This document shows, one piece after another, positions 57,747 to 64,000 of a stretch of DNA of 64,000 bases. Positions within the stretch are counted from its first letter, which is position 1; the number at the start of each line of letters is the position of its first letter. The DNA comes from WLMZ01 sp031410915 (GTDB lineage Bacteria; Actinomycetota; Acidimicrobiia; Acidimicrobiales; Ilumatobacteraceae): contig JANNZY010000037.1 of the NCBI GenBank assembly GCA_031410915.1, positions 68,157 to 132,156 on the forward strand. The letters are read 5' to 3'. Position numbers and translations under genes: made by a program. The notes under the pieces were generated by a model, which searched no databases, had not been told where the DNA came from, and was given only the letters and a program-made list of their open reading frames with translations.

Positions 57747-60238
57747 AGGCCGTCATCATGGCGGGCGGCGAGGGCTCACGTCTCCGCCCGCTCACATCGA
57801 ACGCGCCCAAGCCGATGCTGCCTGTCGCCAACGTGCCGATGATGGAGCATGTCATCGCGTTGTTGCGCAGGCATGGCTTCGACGAGATCGTCGTAACCGT
57901 CGCCTTCCTGGCCAACGCGATCAAGACCTATTTCGGTGACGGCAGCGAGTTCGGTGTGACGCTGCACTACGCCCACGAGGCGGTGCCGCTGGGCACGGCC
58001 GGCAGCGTGGCCAACGCCAAGGAGTTGCTCGACGAGCGCTTCCTGGTCATCTCCGGCGATGTGATCACCGACATCGATCTCGGGGCGATCGTGCGCTTCC
58101 ACGACGAGCGTCGTCAGTCGCACGGCGCAATCGTCACCATCGCGCTGACGTCCGTCGACAACCCGCTGGACTTCGGCATCGTGATCACCCGCGAGGACGG
58201 CACGATCGAGCGATTCCTGGAGAAGCCGACGTGGGGTCAGGTCTTCAGTGACACGATCAACACCGGTATCTACGTCCTCGAGCCGGAGATCTTCGACTTC
58301 ATCCCGGGCGGTCGGTCGGTCGACTTCAGCAGCGAGGTGTTCCCGAAGCTGCTCGCCGACGGTCGCCCGATCTTCGGCGCGATCGCCGAGGGCTACTGGG
58401 AGGACGTGGGCACGCTGGAGGCCTACCTGAGCGCTCACCATGACACGCTGGACGGTCGCGTCGACGTTCACATCCCCGGGTTTCGCGTCAACAACGGTGT
58501 CTGGCTGGGCGAGGGTGCCGACGTGTCCCCGGACGCGATCATCACCGGGCCGGCGGTCATCGGCCCCGGCTGCAAGATCGAGGCCGGCACGACGCTGGGG
58601 GAGTACACCGTGCTCGGCTCCAACGTACGCCTGCGCGAAGACGTGCACATCGAGCGGTCCGTCCTCTACGACAACGTCTACGTCGGCGGCCGGGGCCGCA
58701 TCCGGGGGGCGATCATCGGCCGCGGTGGCAGTGTGCGATCCAACGTGCGCATCGACGAGGGTGTGGTGCTCGGCGATTCCGTGTTCATCGGCAGCGGTGC
58801 CGTGCTGTCCGGCAACGTGAAGGTCTTCCCGTTCAAGACGGTCGAGGACGGTGCCGTCGTCAACTCCAGCATCGTGTGGGAGAGCAAGGGATCGCGCAGC
58901 CTGTTCGGGCGCGACGGTGTGACCGGGCTCGCCAACGTCGACGTCACGCCAGAGCTCGCAGTCAAGCTGGCGATGGCCCACGGAACGTCGCTGCCGAAGG
59001 GTTCGACGGTGGTGACCTCGCGCGACTCAAGTCGCGCTGCTCGGATGTTGAAGCGGGCGATGATGGCCGGCTTCAACGCCGCCGGTGTCGACGTGCTCGA
59101 CCTGGAAGCCGCCAGTGTTCCGGTCACGCGTTACGTGACCCGCACGCCGCGCGTCTCGGCGGGCGTCACGGTGCGTCTGCACCCCGATGATCCGGCCCGC
59201 GTGGTCGTGAGGTTCTTCGGCGACGACGGCAGGGACATCAGCGAGGACGGGCAGCGAAAGATCGAGCGCCTGTTCCAGCGCGAGGACTTCCGCCGTGTAC
59301 TGGCCGAAGACGTCGGCGACATCCAGATCCCACCGCGAGCACTCGAGGAGTACACCGTTGCGTTGGAGTCGACGGTGTCGCCGGAAGCGATCCGCAACCA
59401 CCACTTCAAACTCGTCGTCGACTACAGCTTCGGCGCGACGTCGCTGGTCATGCCGACGCTGCTCGGCAAGCTCGGTGCCGACGTGCTCGCGGTCAACCCG
59501 TACGTGTCGACCTCGGCACGGGTTGGTTTCGACCCCATCAGCGGGGCGGCGCGCGTCGCCGGACTCGTCCGCGCGTCCGGTGCCCACCTGGGCGCGGTCA
59601 TCGACGCCGACGGCGAGCGGATGACGTTGATCGACAACGAGGGACGCGTCCTCGACGACACCCAGTCGCTCCTCGTCTTCGTCGATCTCGTCTGTGACCA
59701 CCTCGTCGGCGACACGATCGCGTTGCCGGTCAACGTCACGTCCGCCGCGACTGCCGTCGCCGCCGAGCATCGGGTCGACGTCGCGCTGACGAAGATCTCC
59801 ACACCGGCACTGATGGCCGCGGCCAAGCAACCCGGTATCGGCTTCGCGTCCGATGGACGAGGCGCGTACATCCTGCCCGGCTTCCTTCCGGCCTTCGATG
59901 CTGCGGGGGCGCTGCTGAAGATCATGGATCTGCTCGCGCGGCACGGTCGGCCGCTGGCCGACGTCGTCGATGGCGTGCCGGACGTGCACCTCGTGCACGA
60001 GACCGTGATCACGCCATGGGAGCAGAAGGGACTGGTCATGCGCAACTTGGTCGAGTCGGCCGGTGGTCAGGCGTTGCTCATCGACGGGGTGCGGGTGCCG
60101 TTCGCCGACGGGTGGGCACTGGCGTTGCCCGACCCGGAGGACGCGATCACGCACGTGTGGGCCGAGGGCCACACCGACGCCGACGCCCGCAAGCACTGCC
60201 AGGATCTGTGCCAGCGGATCCGCCAGGTCCTGCGCTGA
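57743..60238 (+). CDS. Mannose-1-phosphate guanylyltransferase/phosphomannomutase-like fusion
   Basis: An 831-residue two-part protein. Residues 1-230 form a nucleotidyltransferase domain with AVIMAGGEGSRLRPLTSNAP, KPMLPVANVPMMEHVI, ISGDVITDIDL and FLEKPTWGQVFSDTINTGIY. A left-handed beta-helix follows (HIPGFRVNNGVWLGEGADVS). From about 380 the rest is related to phosphomannomutase/phosphoglucomutase (TSRDSSRAARMLKRAMMAGF, TRTPRVSAGVTVRLHPDDPA). The serine-containing TASHNP-like phosphorylation loop of active mutases is not apparent. Such fusions are known in actinobacteria and supply or regulate GDP-mannose synthesis. GTG 57743 overlaps the pgsA stop. GDP-mannose would feed the mannosylated lipids suggested by the locus at 34684-36305. 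Confidence 0.86.
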   Translation: MKAVIMAGGEGSRLRPLTSNAPKPMLPVANVPMMEHVIALLRRHGFDEIVVTVAFLANAIKTYFGDGSEFGVTLHYAHEAVPLGTAGSVANAKELLDERFLVISGDVITDIDLGAIVRFHDERRQSHGAIVTIALTSVDNPLDFGIVITREDGTIERFLEKPTWGQVFSDTINTGIYVLEPEIFDFIPGGRSVDFSSEVFPKLLADGRPIFGAIAEGYWEDVGTLEAYLSAHHDTLDGRVDVHIPGFRVNNGVWLGEGADVSPDAIITGPAVIGPGCKIEAGTTLGEYTVLGSNVRLREDVHIERSVLYDNVYVGGRGRIRGAIIGRGGSVRSNVRIDEGVVLGDSVFIGSGAVLSGNVKVFPFKTVEDGAVVNSSIVWESKGSRSLFGRDGVTGLANVDVTPELAVKLAMAHGTSLPKGSTVVTSRDSSRAARMLKRAMMAGFNAAGVDVLDLEAASVPVTRYVTRTPRVSAGVTVRLHPDDPARVVVRFFGDDGRDISEDGQRKIERLFQREDFRRVLAEDVGDIQIPPRALEEYTVALESTVSPEAIRNHHFKLVVDYSFGATSLVMPTLLGKLGADVLAVNPYVSTSARVGFDPISGAARVAGLVRASGAHLGAVIDADGERMTLIDNEGRVLDDTQSLLVFVDLVCDHLVGDTIALPVNVTSAATAVAAEHRVDVALTKISTPALMAAAKQPGIGFASDGRGAYILPGFLPAFDAAGALLKIMDLLARHGRPLADVVDGVPDVHLVHETVITPWEQKGLVMRNLVESAGGQALLIDGVRVPFADGWALALPDPEDAITHVWAEGHTDADARKHCQDLCQRIRQVLR

Positions 60239-60302
60239 CTCGTGATCAGGCCGTTCTGCCTCAGCCTCTACATGACGTTGAAAGAGATCGCCGGGGTTCT
60301 GT

Positions 60303-60331
60303 TTCGCAAGCGTGCTCGCGTTGGCTACCGT
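60303..60331 (+). promoter_or_regulatory. Candidate promoter TTCGCA-N17-TACCGT for gcvH
   Basis: TTCGCA (60303-60308) and TACCGT (60326-60331) are 17 bases apart, four of six matches at -35 and the TANNNT -10. Eight bases later the gcvH ATG at 60340 follows, so the transcript would be leaderless or have one or two untranslated bases. Confidence 0.5.
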
Positions 60332-60339
60332 TACGAACC

Positions 60340-60720
60340 ATGAACGTGCCCGACGACCTGCTGTACTCCACCGATCACGAATGGGTCCAGCGAGTCGATG
60401 ACGGCGTCCGCATCGGCATCACCGACTACGCCCAGGACGCGCTGGGTGATGTCGTCTACGTGCAGGTTCCCTCCGTCGGTAGCGCCGTGGTCGCGGGGCA
60501 AAGCTTCAGTGAGGTGGAGAGCACGAAGTCGGTGTCGGACATCTACGCGCCGATCTCGGGCACGGTGGTCGCGGTCAACGATGCCCTCGGCGGTGACCCG
60601 GCCGTCGTCAATTCAGACCCCTACGGCAGCGGCTGGTTGTGTGTGATCGACCCCTCGGCCCCGGAGGAGCTGGATGGTTTGATGGACGCCACCGCGTACC
60701 GCGCCCTGACGGAGGGTTAG
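60340..60720 (+). CDS. gcvH: Glycine cleavage system H protein
   Basis: H is the lipoylated carrier that shuttles the aminomethyl group between P-, T- and L-proteins during glycine oxidation. The 126-residue product has the usual fold with YSTDHEWVQ, GITDYAQDALGDVVYVQVPS, the lipoyl-lysine Lys63 in SEVESTKSVSDIYAP and a C-terminal SGWLCVIDP region. It opens the gcvH-garA-merR-BFN-merR-gcvT block, where glycine cleavage and regulators lie together as in mycobacteria. A candidate promoter lies directly in front. Confidence 0.96.
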   Translation: MNVPDDLLYSTDHEWVQRVDDGVRIGITDYAQDALGDVVYVQVPSVGSAVVAGQSFSEVESTKSVSDIYAPISGTVVAVNDALGGDPAVVNSDPYGSGWLCVIDPSAPEELDGLMDATAYRALTEG

Positions 60721-60729
60721 GGTCTCGCC

Positions 60730-61212
60730 ATGGCGTACGTGTTTTGCAACAAATGCGGCCATCGCAATCCCCCCGAGTCGCAGTTCTGCTCGGCGTGTGG
60801 GAATGCACTCGACGTGATCGGTGACCACACGATCACACTGGCCAAGGTGGATCCACTACAGGACGGGCCGGGTAATGCCGACGACGTCATCGTCGATCTG
60901 AGCTTGCTCCCGGCCGACGGCGGCGTGCTCGTCGTGCGCAGCGGTTCGCAAGCCGGCGCGATGTTTCCGCTGGCCGACCCGCTGACGAGACTCGGTCGGC
61001 ATCCCGACAGCGAGATCATGCTCGACGACATCACTGTGTCGCGCCGTCACGCCGATGTCGAGCGCACCGCCGGTGGCTACGTCGCTCGCGACGCCGGGTC
61101 ACTCAACGGTACGTACGTCAACCACCAGCGCATCGAGGAGGCTCCGTTACGGCAGGGTGACGAGCTCCAGGTCGGCAAGTTTCGGCTCGTGTTCTTCGAG
61201 CGCGCCGTCTAG
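60730..61212 (+). CDS. garA: GarA-like FHA-domain protein with N-terminal zinc ribbon
   Basis: A 160-residue protein: a zinc ribbon at the N-terminus (CNKCGHRNPPESQFCSACG with Cys6, 9, 20, 23) and a C-terminal FHA domain (LTRLGRHPDSEIMLDDITVS, RRHADV, SLNGTYVN), which binds phosphothreonine. GarA in mycobacteria controls glutamate/2-oxoglutarate enzymes and is switched by phosphorylation of an N-terminal ETTS motif. Here that motif is not seen; DHTITLAKVDPLQD occupies the comparable place. The gene order (gcvH before, MerR after) is the same as for mycobacterial GarA, so the homology by context is good, while the mode of control probably differs. Confidence 0.87.
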   Translation: MAYVFCNKCGHRNPPESQFCSACGNALDVIGDHTITLAKVDPLQDGPGNADDVIVDLSLLPADGGVLVVRSGSQAGAMFPLADPLTRLGRHPDSEIMLDDITVSRRHADVERTAGGYVARDAGSLNGTYVNHQRIEEAPLRQGDELQVGKFRLVFFERAV

Positions 61213-61230
61213 CCAGGTCGATCCAGCGCA

Positions 61231-62355
61231 GTGCCAGAGCATCAGTACCTCTCGATCGGTGAAGTCCTCGGCCTCCTCCTGGAGGATTTTCCCGACGTCA
61301 CCATCTCCAAGATCCGGTTCCTGGAGAGCCAGGGCCTGATCGAGCCCGAGCGCACGCCGTCGGGCTACCGCAAGTTCTACGACCACGACGTCGACTTGCT
61401 GCGCGCGATCCTGCACGAACAAAAGGCCAACTTCCTGCCGCTGAAAGTGATCCGCGATCGCATCGAGTCGGGCACCATCGACAAGGACTCGACCGGTGGT
61501 CGAACCCCGCCGCGAGGCATCCGCAACGTCGACACGTCAGCGAGTCATTCGTCGGCCAACCATCCCTCGGCCGGACAGACGACGGTGCACTCGGCACCGT
61601 CACGATCGTCGGAGACGCAACCATTCGGCATCGAGCGCGACAGCGTGTTCCGGCGTACCGACGGCGGTCCCGAGTGGGCCGGCGGCAAGGCGATCATCCC
61701 CGGCGATCCCACGCCGCCGCCGCCGATCACCACCGCGGTCCCCATCGTCGCGTCGCTCCCCGTCGTGACGACCGACCCGGAACCCGTGGCAGCGGTGCCG
61801 CCCTCCGAAGCACCTGGCGCCGCGAGCCGACAGGGTGTCGAACTGGTCGCTGCGCTCATCGAACCACCGTCCGCGGCTCCGGCGCCAGCGATACCCGCGG
61901 CGGTGACGGTGATCGAGACGGTCACGGCGCGTGAGCCGCCGGTGCGCCTGGTGCCCCGAACGGACACGCGAGGTCTGCCCTTCACGCGTGACGAGTTGTG
62001 CACGGCTGCAGGCATCGATGCGTCGCAGCTCGAGCAGCTGGAGTCGTTCGGCATCGTCGCCCCACGGGGCACGGGGGTGGACGCGACGTTCGGAGCCGAC
62101 GCAGTGGACATCGCCACGGTGGCCGGCGTGTTCTTGGCGCAGGGCATCGACGCCCGGCACCTGCGCGCCTGGCGCCAGGCGGCTGACCGCGAGGCCTCGC
62201 TGTTCGAGCAGCGGATCATGCCGCTCCTGCGCCAGCGCAACCCTCAGTCGCGCCAGCTCGCGCTCGACACCTTGACCGAGCTGGCCGAGCTCGGAAGCAA
62301 GCTGCACACGGCGCTGGTCAGCTCGCTCTTGCGCCACCACTACGACGGCATGTGA
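61231..62355 (+). CDS. ftsR: FtsR-like MerR-family transcriptional regulator
   Basis: The 374-residue protein has an N-terminal MerR-type winged helix (YLSIGEVLGLLLEDFPDVTI, KIRFLESQGLIEPERTPSGY, RKFYDHDVDLLRAILHEQKA), a proline/serine/threonine-rich linker of about 150 residues, and a C-terminal helical domain (FTRDELCTAAGIDASQLEQL, FLAQGIDARHLRAWRQAADR). It corresponds by place to mycobacterial Rv1828 and corynebacterial FtsR, which activates ftsZ. If that holds here, it could act on the ftsZ at 1896 (inference). GTG 61231 follows the FHA gene by 18 bases. The linker is longer than usual. Confidence 0.84.
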   Translation: MPEHQYLSIGEVLGLLLEDFPDVTISKIRFLESQGLIEPERTPSGYRKFYDHDVDLLRAILHEQKANFLPLKVIRDRIESGTIDKDSTGGRTPPRGIRNVDTSASHSSANHPSAGQTTVHSAPSRSSETQPFGIERDSVFRRTDGGPEWAGGKAIIPGDPTPPPPITTAVPIVASLPVVTTDPEPVAAVPPSEAPGAASRQGVELVAALIEPPSAAPAPAIPAAVTVIETVTAREPPVRLVPRTDTRGLPFTRDELCTAAGIDASQLEQLESFGIVAPRGTGVDATFGADAVDIATVAGVFLAQGIDARHLRAWRQAADREASLFEQRIMPLLRQRNPQSRQLALDTLTELAELGSKLHTALVSSLLRHHYDGM

Positions 62356-62380
62356 CAACCCTTCCGGGTCTGATTACCAT
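62352..62380 (+). promoter_or_regulatory. Strong promoter GTGACA-N17-TACCAT with leaderless start for the BFN gene
   Basis: GTGACA (62352-62357, five of six to TTGACA) and TACCAT (62375-62380) are separated by exactly 17 bases. The -10 covers the ATG at 62379, so that codon cannot be in the transcript; GTG 62388 is seven bases after the hexamer. The promoter begins inside the last codons of the MerR gene. Confidence 0.65.
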
Positions 62381-62387
62381 GGCCGTC

Positions 62388-62888
62388 GTGGACATCCCGA
62401 TGGAGCTGGTCGGAGTTCGGGTGGAGGTGCCCGACAACACCCCGGTCCTCATCCTGCGCGAGCAGAGCGGCAAGCGCCGGGTGCTGCCGATCATGATCGG
62501 CAACCCCGAGGCGTCGGCGATCCACTTCGCACTCGAAGGTGTGCTGTCTCCACGGCCGATGACCCACGATCTGTTCGTCGACGTCCTCAACTCGGTCGGA
62601 GTCACGTTGCAGCGGGTGATCGTGACCGAGATCCGCGATCACACGTACTACGCCGAGCTGTACCTGCAGACCCCGAACGGATTGCAGACGGTGTCCAGCA
62701 GGCCGTCCGACGCGCTGGCATTGGCGGTGCGCGCTGGGGCGGAGATCTTCGCCACCGAGGAACTGCTCGACGCGGTGGGCCAAGAGGCCGCCGCCATCGC
62801 GGAAGAGACCGAGGTGACCGAGGAGACGATCATGGACGAGTTCCGCGACTTCATCGACACGATCAACCCCGACGATTTCGCCAGCTGA
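62388..62888 (+). CDS. Bifunctional nuclease (BFN/DUF151) family protein
   Basis: A 166-residue protein of the DUF151/BFN family, with ELVGVRVEVPDNTPVLILRE, RVLPIMIGNPEASAIHFALE, GVLSPRPMTHDLFVDVLNSV and SSRPSDALALAVRAGAEIFA, and an acidic tail rich in Glu. Some plant relatives degrade RNA and DNA; the bacterial role is not known. GTG 62388 is chosen because the promoter overlaps earlier in-frame starts at 62352 and 62379. It corresponds to Rv1829 in the mycobacterial gene order. It probably has its own transcript as well as readthrough from merR. Confidence 0.87.
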   Translation: MDIPMELVGVRVEVPDNTPVLILREQSGKRRVLPIMIGNPEASAIHFALEGVLSPRPMTHDLFVDVLNSVGVTLQRVIVTEIRDHTYYAELYLQTPNGLQTVSSRPSDALALAVRAGAEIFATEELLDAVGQEAAAIAEETEVTEETIMDEFRDFIDTINPDDFAS

Positions 62889-62905
62889 TCGGTTGCGGCG
62901 AACGG

Positions 62906-62934
62906 TTGACGGCGCGCGCACACGGGCGTAGGGT
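62906..62934 (+). promoter_or_regulatory. Strong promoter TTGACG-N17-TAGGGT for the second MerR gene
   Basis: TTGACG (62906-62911) and TAGGGT (62929-62934) are 17 bases apart, the best promoter seen in the window. It lies 62 bases before the ATG at 62997, so this gene has a leader of about 55 bases. Confidence 0.7.
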
Positions 62935-62948
62935 GACACCCCTGCCGT

Positions 62949-62964
62949 GTTACACACACGTAAC
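62949..62964 (+). promoter_or_regulatory. Inverted repeat GTTAC-N6-GTAAC in the merR leader
   Basis: A perfect 5-bp inverted repeat with a six-base spacer sits just downstream of the predicted transcription start. Position and symmetry suggest an operator for negative autoregulation or a site for another regulator. A GGAGG ribosome site at 62987-62991 lies 23 bases after it. Confidence 0.5.
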
Positions 62965-62996
62965 TACGGCCGTGTGATCACATCACGGAGGCAGCC

Positions 62997-63464
62997 ATGG
63001 TGGACACGGGCTTCAGCGGAACCAAGACCGCGAGCATTGTGGGCATTACCTATCGTCAGCTCGACTACTGGACCCGCACGGGTCTGGTCAGCCCGTCGCT
63101 CACCAGCGCCGCGGGCAGCGGCTCACGGCGGGAGTACTCGTACCGCGACCTGCTCGAGCTGCGGGTGATCAAGAACCTGCTCGATGCCGGCATCAAGCTG
63201 GAGGCGGTGCGCGAGGTGTTCAGCTACCTGCGCGAGCACGTCACCTCCGACATCGCGTCGGCACACATCGTCATCAGCGGCAGCAGTGTCACGCTGTGCG
63301 ACGGCGATGAGCTGATCGATGTGCTGAAGAAGGGCCAGGGTGTCTTGAACGTCCTTGCCGTCTCCGCCGTCAAGGACGAGGTGGACACGCAATTGGCGTT
63401 GCCGTCGGGCGGCGCAACGCCGGCTGCCGTGAACGCGTCCGCATCTGCCACCGTCGCGATCTGA
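62997..63464 (+). CDS. MerR-family regulator (Rv1830-like)
   Basis: A 155-residue regulator whose N-terminal half is a MerR winged helix: ASIVGITYRQLDYWTRTGLV, SPSLTSAAGSGSRREYSYRD, LLELRVIKNLLDAGIKLEAV. A small effector or dimerisation part with HIVISGSSVTLCDGDELIDV follows. It lacks the long linker of the 61231 gene. By gene order it matches mycobacterial Rv1830, a MerR-type regulator implicated in growth control. GGAGG is five bases before ATG 62997. The gcvT GTG is 14 bases after the stop. Confidence 0.87.
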   Translation: MVDTGFSGTKTASIVGITYRQLDYWTRTGLVSPSLTSAAGSGSRREYSYRDLLELRVIKNLLDAGIKLEAVREVFSYLREHVTSDIASAHIVISGSSVTLCDGDELIDVLKKGQGVLNVLAVSAVKDEVDTQLALPSGGATPAAVNASASATVAI

Positions 63465-63478
63465 TCCCGGTCGACACC

Positions 63479-63640
63479 GTGGCCGAACCGGACATCCTCG
63501 TTTCTCCGCTCGATGGCGCGCATCGCGCCCTCGGGGCCAAGATGGTCCCCTTCGGTGGTTGGGACATGCCGCTGTCGTACAGCGGGGGCACGATCGAAGA
63601 GCACATGTTGAATTGGTCGGTGCGGGCGGAAGGCGGGTGA
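63479..63640 (+). pseudogene. gcvT: 5' end of gcvT (aminomethyltransferase), interrupted
   Basis: The 53 codons from GTG 63479 begin like GcvT, the T-protein of the glycine cleavage system: SPLDGAHRALGAKMVPFGGW, then DMPLSYSGGTIEEH. After His42 (about 63604) the sequence no longer continues as GcvT (VR..AGxFDVSH is expected), reads MLNWSVRAEGG and stops at 63638-63640. The trace VRAEGG may still be a vestige, which puts the break between 63605 and 63640. The protein would lack more than 300 residues. Together with the foreign sequence that follows, this is most likely a junction artefact and not a natural pseudogene. Confidence 0.7.
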
Positions 63641-63798
63641 GAATTCAAGTAGCATGTTCGACAGGCTTCACATCAGGCAAAGGCGGCGAATGATCCGCTG
63701 TGCTTTTAACCAATGCATGGCGTCGGCAATGGAGCGCAACACCGTCTCGTCGCCAAGCGTACTCGTTGCCGGACCAAAAACGCATGGGTGTGGTTTGG
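63641..63798. other. 158 bases between the gcvT stop and the MnmE stop
   Basis: Lower-GC DNA without a recognisable gene on either strand. A GCGG/CCGC stem of only four pairs followed by TTTT (about 63685-63715) might be a weak terminator, but this is uncertain. The composition fits the MnmE segment behind it, not the preceding chromosome. Confidence 0.4.
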
Positions 63799-64000
63799 CT
63801 ATTTCCCGATGCAGAAGGTGCTGAAGATTTTGCCCAGCACATCCTCGTGATCGACGCGGCCGAGGATTTCTCCGACGGCGTTTAAGGCGGCGCGCAATTC
63901 CTCGGCGACGAACTCCGGGGAAAGTTTGCTGGTAAAGGCTTCGCGGGCGGCGTCGGCGAAACGCAGGGCGGTTTGCAGCGCTGCTTCGTGGCGCGCGTTG
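63799..64000 (-). CDS. mnmE: C-terminal part of tRNA modification GTPase MnmE (TrmE)
   Basis: On the minus strand, 66 codons end in a TAG stop and encode the unmistakable MnmE C-terminus: a helix starting NARHEAALQTALRFADAARE, then FVAEELRAALNAVGEILG, and the terminal VLGKIFSTFCIGK, where the FCIGK Cys is catalytic in tRNA U34 modification. The N-terminal part lies beyond the window end. MnmE with MnmG makes 5-substituted uridines in tRNA anticodons. Most Actinobacteria lack this pathway, and the GC content and codon use here (TTT, AAA, TTA codons) differ from the rest of the window, so the segment probably comes from another organism. Confidence 0.85.
   Translation of the reverse strand, partial: NARHEAALQTALRFADAAREAFTSKLSPEFVAEELRAALNAVGEILGRVDHEDVLGKIFSTFCIGK

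Noticed and set aside
1..64000. Search by eye for tRNA, rRNA, CRISPR arrays, insertion sequences and phage genes
   Set aside because: None seen. No transposase, integrase or tRNA-like cloverleaf was recognised; a tRNA scan would be needed for certainty.

Overview
The window looks like a 63.6 kb chromosomal piece of a high-GC actinobacterium, most likely of the class Acidimicrobiia (Ilumatobacter-like; this placement is inferred from gene content and style, not computed). The evidence is a division cluster ending ftsQ-ftsZ-yggS-sepF-divIVA, an MshC-type mycothiol ligase, an F420-dependent NADP reductase, an InhA-like FabI, a Bpa/PafE proteasome activator, a PI/PIM-type lipid locus and a gcvH-garA-merR-BFN-merR block in the same order as in mycobacteria. 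Genes are dense, often overlap by GTGA or ATGA, and many start with GTG.

Layout. 1-5313: murB (3' end), ftsQ, ftsZ, yggS, sepF, divIVA. 5370-10697: ileS, a DksA-like protein, lspA and an RluD-type pseudouridine synthase, an order also seen in Streptomyces. 10713-18052: Rrf2 regulator, AlkP-type phosphodiesterase, proteasome activator, dnaE, a lineage-type hypothetical, nitroreductase. 18100-21856: L,D-transpeptidase, lipoprotein, YyaL-type thioredoxin-fold protein. 21989-27533: HEPN protein, gnd, fabI, npdG, mshC, plsC-type acyltransferase. 27587-30010: a large DUF4157 (eCIS core) protein with an atypical kinase-like middle, the most unusual gene here. 30055-36305: thrS-HIT-(three small or unknown genes)-CDP-alcohol phosphotransferase-PatA-like acyltransferase, the actinobacterial phosphatidylinositol locus with an insertion. 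36307-46762: small HTH-like ORF, EF-G2, a TPR-GGDEF protein, two unknowns, a membrane GGDEF-EAL protein, an M20 peptidase, a DUF2207 membrane protein. 46759-53495: DEAD-box helicase, unknown, thiolase, acetyltransferase, luciferase-like monooxygenase and a NitT/TauT-type ABC importer whose operon runs to 54676. 54939-60238: RNA methyltransferase, folP, HIT protein, PgsA, and a mannose-1-phosphate guanylyltransferase/phosphomannomutase-like fusion. 60340-63464: gcvH, GarA-like FHA protein, FtsR-like MerR regulator, BFN nuclease-like protein, second MerR regulator. gcvT begins at 63479.

The last ~360-400 bases do not belong with the rest. gcvT breaks off after about 42 recognisable codons. The remaining DNA is visibly less GC-rich and carries, on the minus strand, the C-terminus of MnmE, a tRNA-modification GTPase that most Actinobacteria lack. 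An assembly chimera is the simplest reading.

Regulation. Several genes have a TANNNT -10-like hexamer only 6-11 bases before the start codon, which fits leaderless transcription. The clearest is the BFN gene (GTGACA-N17-TACCAT, then GTG 7 bases later). The second MerR gene has a strong TTGACG-N17-TAGGGT promoter followed by an inverted repeat. The ABC importer operon is preceded by two 13-bp repeats set 30 bp apart. No tRNA, rRNA, CRISPR array or insertion sequence was recognised.
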